From: Hyphomicrobium sp. 12-62-95 | GTDB taxonomy: Bacteria > Pseudomonadota > Alphaproteobacteria > Rhizobiales > Hyphomicrobiaceae | Length of the DNA: 64,000 nt | Assembly: GCA_002279935.1 (NCBI GenBank) | Contig: NCCZ01000012.1 | Location: 1-64,000, forward strand | Reading direction: 5' to 3' | In this document: positions 57,510 through 64,000 of the stretch, piece after piece | How positions within the stretch are numbered: the first letter of the stretch is position 1 | Layout: each line of letters starts with the position of its first letter | Notes under the pieces: generated by a model | Database searches by the model: none | Seen by the model: only the letters and a program-made list of their open reading frames with translations | What the model was told of the DNA's origin: nothing | Program-made: the position numbers and the translations under genes

Positions 57510-58307
57510 ATGGATCTCGACGTCGTCGATTTGAGGGATTTCTACCAGTCGCCGCTCGGCCTCACGGTCCGGCGGATCGTCGGGGGCGAAGTCCGCGCGC
57601 GCTGGCGCGGGGTTCGCGGCGGAATGCTGGTGGGGCTGGGTTACGGCGTCCCCTATGTCGGCCCATTCCGCCAAGACGCCACCCGCATCGCCGCCTTGAT
57701 GCCCGAAACACAAGGCGCCCTCGTGTGGCCCTCCGCCGGCCCGTTGCTCAGCGTGCTGGTTGAAGATCGCCAGCTACCGCTCCCCGACAATTCCGTCGAC
57801 CGCCTGCTGCTTGTCCATAGCCTCGAAGCGACCGACCGCCCCGCCACACTTCTGCGCGAGGTCTGGCGCGTTCTCGTACCCGAAGGCCGCCTTCTGATCG
57901 TCGCGCCCAACCGGCGCAGCGTCTGGGCCCGCATCGACGCCACCCCGTTCGGACATGGCCGCCCATACAGCCGCTCGCAGCTCGAGCGTCTGCTGCTCGA
58001 AAATCTATTCACGCCCGTGTCGTGGGGGACGGCGCTGCACATGCCGCCCGTCAACAATCGCGTCATTCTAAGATCGGCCGCCGTTTGGGAGCGCGTCGGG
58101 CAGAAGCTCTGGCCTGGCTTCGGCGGCGTTCTGCTTGTTGAAGCACGCAAGGAGGTCATGGCCCCCATCGGCGGCAAACGCGCCGCCGTGCGCGCGCTGC
58201 GCGAACTGGTGACCATCCGCAAGCAACCGCTCACCGCTGATCGCGCGGCGCCAGCAGAAACACCGCCTTCTCACCGAGCAAATTCTGCAAAGACAGCGAG
58301 TTCTTGA
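57510..58307 (+). CDS. Class I SAM-dependent methyltransferase-like protein
   Basis: 265 residues from ATG 57510 (MDLDVVDLRDFYQSPLGLTV). A Methyltransf_11-like region shows MLVGLGYGVPY (the glycine-rich site is only partly conserved), a DNSVDRLLLVHSLEATD acidic loop and VWRVLVPEGRLLIV, as in Ubi/menaquinone-type methyltransferases. The substrate is unknown. Its last 77 bases overlap the end of metW on the opposite strand. Confidence 0.8.
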   Translation: MDLDVVDLRDFYQSPLGLTVRRIVGGEVRARWRGVRGGMLVGLGYGVPYVGPFRQDATRIAALMPETQGALVWPSAGPLLSVLVEDRQLPLPDNSVDRLLLVHSLEATDRPATLLREVWRVLVPEGRLLIVAPNRRSVWARIDATPFGHGRPYSRSQLERLLLENLFTPVSWGTALHMPPVNNRVILRSAAVWERVGQKLWPGFGGVLLVEARKEVMAPIGGKRAAVRALRELVTIRKQPLTADRAAPAETPPSHRANSAKTASS

Positions 58308-58890
58308 TCGCGAGCCGTTGCCCACGGCTGTTGAACGCCACGGCATCTTCCACTTCCGCATCCAGGATCGTCACGAGATCGGAGAAATCCTTGATCGTGC
58401 ACAGATGCGAATCCTGACTGTCGAACCAGGTTTCCGGCAGGTTCGGCGTCCGCGGCATGCGGCCGGTGAAGAGCAGCGCGGTACGGATCTTCCAATGCCC
58501 AAAGTTCGGAAACGATACGATCGCCCGCCGGCCAATCCGCAACAGATTTTCCAAAACAACCTTCGGCTGCCGCGTCGCCTGAATAGTGAGCGACAGAACA
58601 ACGTAGTCAAAAGCCTTGTCGGGATACCCGGACAGATCCTGGTCCGCGTCCCCCTGGATCACCGAAAGCCCCCGCGCCACGCAGGCATTTACGTTGTCGC
58701 GCGAAATCTCGACGCCACGGCCATCGACGGTCTTTTCCGAAATCAGCAATTCCAACAGCGCACCATCGCCGCAACCCACGTCGAGCACGCGCGAGCCCGG
58801 CGCCACCATTTCCGCGATAAGGCGATGGTCGGCACGAACCGGACGGTCGGCGATGGAATCCTGCGCACTATGGCCGGGGCTCTCACTCAC
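58231..58890 (-). CDS. metW: Methionine biosynthesis protein MetW
   Basis: 219 residues with [15 protein letters not shown] (SAM-binding motif) and [20 protein letters not shown], then [16 protein letters not shown], diagnostic of MetW. It acts with MetX in homoserine acylation in proteobacteria; the mechanism is not fully known. Its ATG (58890) overlaps the metX stop, and the pair is under the SAM-II riboswitch. The C-terminus overlaps the convergent methyltransferase gene. Confidence 0.94.
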   Translation of the reverse strand: MSESPGHSAQDSIADRPVRADHRLIAEMVAPGSRVLDVGCGDGALLELLISEKTVDGRGVEISRDNVNACVARGLSVIQGDADQDLSGYPDKAFDYVVLSLTIQATRQPKVVLENLLRIGRRAIVSFPNFGHWKIRTALLFTGRMPRTPNLPETWFDSQDSHLCTIKDFSDLVTILDAEVEDAVAFNSRGQRLAIKNSLSLQNLLGEKAVFLLAPRDQR

Positions 58891-60086
58891 GCGATGCCTC
58901 GCTTCTTGGCGGCGGCATTGAGGAAGCCGCGCACAGTCGCAAAGAACACCTCTTCGTCGAGAAGGAAAGCGTCGTGCCCCTTGTCACTCTCGATTTCCAC
59001 GAACGACACGTTCGCCGCCACGCCGTTCAAAGCCTTCACGATCTCCTTGTTGTCCCGCGTTGGATAAAGCCAGTCGCTCGTGAACGACACGACGCAGAAC
59101 TGCGTCTTGGTGCCCGTGAACGCGTTCGCCAGCTTCCCGTACTCCGCTTCCAGATCGAAATAGTCCATCGCCCGCGTAATATAGAGATAGCTATTGGCGT
59201 CGAACCGGTCGACGAACGTCGATCCCTGATGCCGCAAATAGCTCTCGATCTTGAAGTCGGCATCGAACGAGAACGAATGCTGGTCGCGGTTCTGCAACCC
59301 GCGCCCAAACTTGTCCTGCAACGCCTTTTCCGACAAATACGTGATATGTGCCGCCATGCGCGCCACCGCGAGACCGCGCGCCGGACGTGCATTCGTTCCG
59401 TAGTAGGCCCCGCCCTGCCAATCCGGATCGGCCATCACCGCCTGACGGCCCACTTCATGGAATGCGATGTTCTGAGCCGTATGCCAGGGCGCCGTTGCGA
59501 TCGGCATCGCCGTGAGCACGCGCTCCTTATACCGCGCGCACCACTGCAGCACCTGCATCCCGCCCATCGAACCACCGATGACCGAGAACAGCTGATCGAT
59601 GCCCAGGTAATCAACAAGCCGCGCCTGTGCCTTCACCATGTCGCCGATAGTGATGACGGGAAACTCGACGCCATACGGCCGCCCCGTCGCGGGGTTGACT
59701 GAGGCCGGCCCCGTCGAACCCATGCAGCCACCCAGAATATTGGCGCAGATGACGAAGAACCGATCGGTGTCCACGGGCTTGCCCGGCCCCACCAGCGTCG
59801 CCCACCATCCGCCCTTGCCCGTCACCGGATGATCATTGGCGACATGCTGATCACCCGTCAGTGCATGACAGATCAGAATGGCGTTCGACTTGTCGGCATT
59901 GAGCGTGCCGTAGGTCTGATAGGCGATGGTGAGCGGCGCAATCTCGCGCCCACTATCCAGGCGCAACGGTTCGCTCGCTGGAAATCGAACAACCAAACTT
60001 TGCGGCTCGGTGACCTGACGCGCCGCCGCGTCCGCCTGCGCTTGCTGGCGGGCTGTCAGATCAATGCTGTTGTCTCGGACAGACAT
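58887..60086 (-). CDS. metX: Homoserine O-acetyltransferase
   Basis: 399 residues from ATG 60086 ([14 protein letters not shown]). It is an alpha/beta hydrolase with the nucleophile S173 in [18 protein letters not shown] and GHDAFLLD, and an acidic residue in the SDWLYP region. It makes O-acetylhomoserine (or succinyl in some relatives), the entry to methionine synthesis. It is immediately downstream of the SAM-II riboswitch, which lies about 110 bases upstream, and coupled to metW. Confidence 0.96.
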   Translation of the reverse strand: MSVRDNSIDLTARQQAQADAAARQVTEPQSLVVRFPASEPLRLDSGREIAPLTIAYQTYGTLNADKSNAILICHALTGDQHVANDHPVTGKGGWWATLVGPGKPVDTDRFFVICANILGGCMGSTGPASVNPATGRPYGVEFPVITIGDMVKAQARLVDYLGIDQLFSVIGGSMGGMQVLQWCARYKERVLTAMPIATAPWHTAQNIAFHEVGRQAVMADPDWQGGAYYGTNARPARGLAVARMAAHITYLSEKALQDKFGRGLQNRDQHSFSFDADFKIESYLRHQGSTFVDRFDANSYLYITRAMDYFDLEAEYGKLANAFTGTKTQFCVVSFTSDWLYPTRDNKEIVKALNGVAANVSFVEIESDKGHDAFLLDEEVFFATVRGFLNAAAKKRGIA

Positions 60087-60198
60087 GACTGCGCGTCTTC
60101 CAACTCCTGACCGCCGGTCACCCGGGGGCCAAAAACGAAAAATCCCGGCCGGATCGCCCTGCCTCATGGCCGGGCCCATCCGTTAACCGGGAGCGCGC

Positions 60199-60256
60199 GG
60201 CCCTTTAGCGAGTTGTTTAACGTGGCTGCAAGCCGGCCGGCCAAATCACCACGAGT
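60199..60256 (-). promoter_or_regulatory. SAM-II (metA-motif) riboswitch
   Basis: On the minus strand the sequence shows CTCGTGGTGATTTG, then CCGGCTTGCAGCCACGTTAA and after ten bases GCTAAAGGGCC, the conserved blocks of the SAM-II pseudoknot. SAM binding would sequester the ribosome site and repress metX-metW. Confidence 0.85.
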
Positions 60257-60441
60257 TCCCCTGCTAAATAGCCAAAGGCAGCGTCCCGCGCAAGACCGCA
60301 GGGTGGACGCGCCGCGACACGGGCTCCATAAAGGCACGCTCCAAAAAGACGATTTCGCGCCTTTTCCGCCCTGGTCCGGTCGTATACCAAGCAGCCACGG
60401 CGCACGATCGCCGCTTCCACCTTGAAAGCTGATTGACCCGC

Positions 60442-61545
60442 ATGTCCACCGCTGCCCCCACTCCCCGTCCCGGCGTTCTCGCCATCGAGGCCTACGTGCC
60501 CGGCGAGAGCAAAATCCCCGGCGGCGTAAAGCCGATCAAACTCTCGTCCAACGAGACGCCGCTCGGTCCGAGCCCGGCGGCCGTAGCGGCGTACAAGACC
60601 GCCGGCCTCGATCTGGAGCGCTACCCGGACGGCCAGGCAACGCACCTGCGCCAAGCCATCGGCAAGCGCTACGGCCTCGATCCCGCGCGCATCGTCTGCG
60701 GCGCGGGCTCCGATGAAATCCTCACCATGCTCGCCCACGCCTACCTCGGCCCCGGCGACGAGGCGATCTACACCCAGCACGGCTTCCTGGTTTATCGCAT
60801 CGCCATCCTGGCGTGCGGCGCCACGCCCGTCGTCGCGGATGAAACCAACCTGACCGCCGACGTCGACAAGATTCTCGCCAAGGTGACGCCGAAGACGAGC
60901 ATGGTCTTCTTAGCCAACCCCAACAACCCAACCGGCACCTATCTACCGATCGGCGAAGTCCGCCGCCTGCACGCGAGCCTGCCCGGCAACGTCGTGCTCG
61001 TGCTCGACGGTGCCTACGCCGAATACGTGCGCCGCAACGACTATGAAGCCGGCATTGAACTCGTCGCCACCACGAACAACACAGTGATGACGCGCACGTT
61101 CTCCAAGATCTTCGGCCTTGCAGCCCTCCGCATCGGCTGGGGCTATTGCCCGCCCGAGATCGCCGATGCACTGAACCGCATCCGCGGCCCCTTCAACATG
61201 TCGACGCCCTCCATCCTCGCCGGCGCCGCCGCCATGGAGGATCACGCCCACACGGAAACAGCCGTCGCCCACAACGACGAGTGGCTGGGCTGGCTGCACA
61301 CCGAAATCGAAAAACTGGGCCTGTGCGTCACGCCGAGCGTCGCCAATTTCCTGCTCATCCACTTCCCGGCCGATGCCGCGAAGGGCGCCGCCGCCTGCGA
61401 CGAGTTCCTCAAGTCTCGCGGCATCATCCTGCGCCGCGTCGTCAGCTACGGGCTGCCCGACTGCCTGCGCCTCACCATCGGCACGGCGGAAGAAAACCGC
61501 GCCGTCATCGCCGCACTCGCAGCCTTCCAGCAAAAGGCCGCGTGA
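60442..61545 (+). CDS. hisC: Histidinol-phosphate aminotransferase (or aromatic aminotransferase)
   Basis: 367 residues from ATG 60442. Class II PLP aminotransferase with [32 protein letters not shown] (K is the Schiff-base lysine) and [11 protein letters not shown]. In alphaproteobacteria hisC next to a tyrA homologue often serves both histidine and phenylalanine/tyrosine synthesis. Its stop is coupled to tyrA (TGATG at 61543-61547). An upstream TTG at 60433 is also in frame but less likely. Confidence 0.92.
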   Translation: MSTAAPTPRPGVLAIEAYVPGESKIPGGVKPIKLSSNETPLGPSPAAVAAYKTAGLDLERYPDGQATHLRQAIGKRYGLDPARIVCGAGSDEILTMLAHAYLGPGDEAIYTQHGFLVYRIAILACGATPVVADETNLTADVDKILAKVTPKTSMVFLANPNNPTGTYLPIGEVRRLHASLPGNVVLVLDGAYAEYVRRNDYEAGIELVATTNNTVMTRTFSKIFGLAALRIGWGYCPPEIADALNRIRGPFNMSTPSILAGAAAMEDHAHTETAVAHNDEWLGWLHTEIEKLGLCVTPSVANFLLIHFPADAAKGAAACDEFLKSRGIILRRVVSYGLPDCLRLTIGTAEENRAVIAALAAFQQKAA

Positions 61546-62519
61546 TGACCGCAGCCTCCGCCCCCCACGTCCACCAACCAATGTTCGAACGCATCGCGCT
61601 GATCGGCATCGGCCTGATCGGCTCCTCGATCAGTCACGCCGCCCGCCGCGCCGGCCTTGCCAAATCCATCGTCGGCTCGGCCCGCACGCCCGCAACCGTC
61701 GCGACCGCGCTGAAACTCGGCATTATCGATGAGGGCTACGCCTCCGCCCGCGAAGCAGCCGACGGCGCCGACCTCGTCATCCTCTGCGTGCCTGTCGGCC
61801 TGTGCGGTCCCATCGCCAAAGAGATCTCCCCGGTTTTGAAGCCGGGCGCGATCCTCACCGATGTCGGCTCCGTCAAAGGCTCCATCGTCCGCGATGTCGC
61901 CCCCCACGTTCCAGCCGGCGTCCACTTCGTCGCCGGACACCCGATCGCAGGGACAGAACAGTCCGGCCCGGAATCTGGCTTTGCCGAACTCTTCGACGGC
62001 CGCTGGTGCATCCTCACACCGGAAGCGGGAACCGACGCCGCCGCTGTCGAAAAACTGAAGGTCTTCTGGCAGAAGCTTGGCTCCAACGTCGAGATCATGG
62101 CCCCCGATCACCACGATCTGGTGCTCGCCATCACTTCGCACCTGCCGCACCTGATCGCCTTCAACATCGTCAACACCGCCGCCCACCTGGAGCGCGTGAC
62201 GGACAGCGAAGTCATCAAGTTCTCCGCCGGCGGCTTCCGCGATTTCACCCGCATCGCCGCCTCCGATCCCGTCATGTGGCGCGACGTCTTCCTCAACAAC
62301 AAAGACGCCGTGCTCGAAATGCTGGGCCGCTTCTCCGAAGACCTGATAGCCCTCCAGCGCGCCATCCGCTTCGGCGACGGCGACACGCTGCACAAACTGT
62401 TCTCCGATGCCCGCTCCATCCGCCGCGGCGTCATCCAGGCCGGCCAGGATACGCCCGCGCCGAACTTCGGCCGCACACCGGCACCGGCCACCGCCAAGAG
62501 CGGAGACGAAAAAGCATGA
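61545..62519 (+). CDS. tyrA: Prephenate/arogenate dehydrogenase
   Basis: 324 residues with an NAD-binding GIGLIGSSISHA Rossmann motif, TDVGSVKGSIV, GHPIAGTEQSGP and HHDLVLAITSHLPHL, all typical of TyrA. It oxidatively decarboxylates prephenate or arogenate. It begins in an overlap with hisC and its stop overlaps the next gene (ATGA at 62516), so the three form an operon. No fused chorismate mutase is present. Confidence 0.93.
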   Translation: MTAASAPHVHQPMFERIALIGIGLIGSSISHAARRAGLAKSIVGSARTPATVATALKLGIIDEGYASAREAADGADLVILCVPVGLCGPIAKEISPVLKPGAILTDVGSVKGSIVRDVAPHVPAGVHFVAGHPIAGTEQSGPESGFAELFDGRWCILTPEAGTDAAAVEKLKVFWQKLGSNVEIMAPDHHDLVLAITSHLPHLIAFNIVNTAAHLERVTDSEVIKFSAGGFRDFTRIAASDPVMWRDVFLNNKDAVLEMLGRFSEDLIALQRAIRFGDGDTLHKLFSDARSIRRGVIQAGQDTPAPNFGRTPAPATAKSGDEKA

Positions 62520-63202
62520 GCCAGCGGCCGGACACGCGGACCCTGTGGGTCTTCGGTTATGGCTCTCTCATGTGGCAGCCGGGCTTTCCCTACGTCGAAG
62601 CCCGCCGCGCCCGCCTCGACGGCTATTCGCGCGCTTTCTGCATTTACTCGCTCCACTATCGCGGCACTCAGGAACGCCCGGGCCTGGTCCTCGGCCTCGC
62701 CCGCGGCGGCACCTGTGACGGCATCGCCTTCCGTGTGGCCGACGCCGATGCGTCCGCCGTCCGCGCCTACCTGCACGCCCGCGAACTGATCTACGGCGTC
62801 TACCGCGAAGCCAGTGTGCCGGCCGAACTCGCAGGCCCCGGCCAACACCAAACCGTCGACGTCCTCACGTACATCGCCGAAACCAGTCACCCCAGTTTCG
62901 CCGGTCACCTGCCCTTGGCGCGACGCGCCGCAATCATCCGCGCCGCACGCGGCAAGGCCGGCAGCAACCTCACCTACTTCGCAGCCACCCTGCGCAAATT
63001 GCACGACCTCGGCATCCGCCAACCGGACCTGGAACGGCTGGCCGTCTGCGCCAGTGTCAGCGGTCCGTTCGCGGAGGCGGCCGGGCCCGAAGTCCTCGAA
63101 GGCCGCAGCCGCGCCTTCTGCAATCGGCGAGGCTGCAAGCCCAGCGCCGTCCGCAACGACCGCCGGCATGCGTTCTCCTATCGCCGCCGTCTCCCGGCTT
63201 GA
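62516..63202 (+). CDS. Gamma-glutamylcyclotransferase (ChaC-like)
   Basis: 228 residues with the signature VFGYGSLMWQPGFPY (the Y/G-S-L motif) and a YLHARELIYGVYRE segment, then LTYIAETSHPSFAGHLPLA. ChaC-type enzymes cut gamma-glutamyl groups, usually from glutathione. The C-terminal 30 residues are basic and Cys-containing and look like a loose tail. The gene is coupled to tyrA by ATGA; the combination is not obviously functional. Confidence 0.85.
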   Translation: MSQRPDTRTLWVFGYGSLMWQPGFPYVEARRARLDGYSRAFCIYSLHYRGTQERPGLVLGLARGGTCDGIAFRVADADASAVRAYLHARELIYGVYREASVPAELAGPGQHQTVDVLTYIAETSHPSFAGHLPLARRAAIIRAARGKAGSNLTYFAATLRKLHDLGIRQPDLERLAVCASVSGPFAEAAGPEVLEGRSRAFCNRRGCKPSAVRNDRRHAFSYRRRLPA

Positions 63203-63228
63203 CCGGACACAACCGGATCAAACGAAAA

Positions 63229-63251
63229 CGGCGGCCCGATTGAGGCCGCCG
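63229..63251 (-). terminator. Minus-strand intrinsic terminator after the 63282 gene
   Basis: CGGCGGCC (63229-63236) and GGCCGCCG (63244-63251) form an 8-base stem; on the minus strand it is followed by GTTTTCGTTT. It ends the minus-strand gene beginning at 63722. Confidence 0.65.
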
Positions 63252-63281
63252 CTCGAATGCGAAATCAAGGCTGTCCGGAGC

Positions 63282-63722
63282 TTACATCCCGGCAGCCACA
63301 TGAGAGATGATCCCGGCGCACTGGCCAGCGCGCAGATCCGTCTCGATCAGGCGGCTCTGCTTGGCATTGGGGGCAAGCAGGTGCACGTGAACTTCGTTAG
63401 CACCAAGCTCCGCGCCACGGCGGCGGATCTCTGCCAGATTGAGCGATGCGGCAGCGTTCCCGACCCGGCCCACGGCCAGAACCAGTCGGCGGCCCTCGCC
63501 ATCGCGATGGACCAAAACGTAGTTGCCGGCCGGAAGCGCCGGGCATTCGATCAGATTGTAGATGGTGTGAACATAGCGCCGGCCCGACGCACCGCTCCAG
63601 AAATGGAAGCGGCCAGCAAGATCCGGTGCGCCGTCGAGCAAAGCGGGTTCGCCACGCATCGCGGCCAACCCGATACCCCGGCTCGACTTATACTCTGCGA
63701 GAGAAATGATCTCTGCTGACAT
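63282..63722 (-). CDS. Conserved hypothetical protein
   Basis: 146 residues from ATG 63722 (MSAEIISLAEYKSSRG). It is mainly beta with a central ALPAGNYVLVHRDGEGRRLVLAVGRVGN and a later NEVHVHLLAPNAKQSRLI. No catalytic motif, signal peptide or membrane helix is evident. I know such proteins as conserved in Hyphomicrobiales but not by name. It is single and convergent to the ChaC-like gene, ending in a terminator. Confidence 0.65.
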   Translation of the reverse strand: MSAEIISLAEYKSSRGIGLAAMRGEPALLDGAPDLAGRFHFWSGASGRRYVHTIYNLIECPALPAGNYVLVHRDGEGRRLVLAVGRVGNAAASLNLAEIRRRGAELGANEVHVHLLAPNAKQSRLIETDLRAGQCAGIISHVAAGM

Positions 63723-64000
63723 GCTGTGCCCTGCCGTATCCGAACCCGGCCGTTGACCGGCCTGTGACGCTACAAATCGTTGAGCATCACCATCCACGAA
63801 AAGTCTGGATGAAGTGTGGCTCGACCTTTGAGATTTTGTGGCAGGGTGAAGAGAAGGTTAGCGGTTGTTCCTTAGGTGGATCGCAGCCCCGCCCGCGAAC
63901 CGGTCAACAGGTGTTAACCATCAGCCGCAGCGCGAGAATCCGCACATCGCGCACACCCAGCAGCCTTCTCGGCGTGTGAGCGTCGCATGTCCGCAGCGCT
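63723..64000. other. 278-base terminal gap
   Basis: No convincing gene or RNA is visible before the right edge. It presumably contains the promoter of the 63722 gene. A short frame at 63764-63979 lacks family resemblance and a ribosome site. Confidence 0.5.

Noticed and set aside
63229..63251. Hairpin as plus-strand terminator for the ChaC-like gene
   Set aside because: On the plus strand the stem is followed by CTCGAATG without a T-run; only the minus strand has the T-rich tail.

Overview
The window looks like a chromosomal segment of a GC-rich alphaproteobacterium, most likely of the order Hyphomicrobiales (Rhizobiales). The grounds are the hisB-DUF2628-hisH gene order, a SAM-II riboswitch in front of metX followed by metW, a PhaR/PhaA/PhaB polyhydroxybutyrate locus, and rplU-rpmA-obgE with proBA nearby. 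The genus cannot be fixed from the sequence alone.

Positions 1-14280 are accessory. Eleven tightly packed minus-strand genes, many with ATGA overlaps, form a phage-type replication and recombination block: a RuvC-like resolvase cut by the left edge, a Toprim primase-helicase, a RecD-like helicase, a Cas4/AddB-like Fe-S nuclease, a DUF6511 protein, a small orphan, a putative ssDNA-binding protein with a Sak4-like P-loop ATPase, and a sigma-factor-like regulator. Several hypothetical proteins complete it. It diverges at about 11.8 kb from a plus-strand cassette of a small orphan, a DUF2924 protein, a large serine recombinase and a ParB-like HTH protein. The element continues beyond the left edge.

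Positions 14395-25306 hold a complete type I-C CRISPR-Cas locus (cas3-cas5c-cas8c-cas7c-cas4-cas1-cas2) followed by a leader and an array of 42 repeats of 33 bp with 41 spacers. The repeats look identical to each other. A three-gene overlapping operon lies downstream (25513-27199): a small protein, a SEC-C zinc-binding protein and an unknown protein. The accessory region ends at a tRNA-Ser(CGA) gene (27546-27635, minus strand) whose 3' end faces it.

Positions 27.6-64 kb are mostly housekeeping. They contain two fasciclin-domain secreted proteins, a candidate structured RNA antisense to the rplU upstream region, rplU-rpmA, a GNAT enzyme and obgE. Next come zupT, hisF, a divergent MFS/TetR pair with two palindromic operators, ynfA, proBA, hslVU, hisB-DUF2628-hisH, a polyprenyl synthase, mtgA, rpmF and a GGDEF/EAL protein with degenerate catalytic motifs. 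The PHB locus follows, then a glycosyltransferase, a NYN-LOTUS protein, a gloB gene with an apparent frameshift coupled to a cupin gene, metX-metW under a SAM-II riboswitch, and a hisC-tyrA-gamma-glutamylcyclotransferase operon.

The points most worth following are the element's self-contained replication block with helically phased GATGGGA repeats, the SEC-C operon beside the array, the minus-strand RNA candidate near 31.1 kb, and the broken gloB. Start codons and functions are read by eye from motifs; no database search was run.
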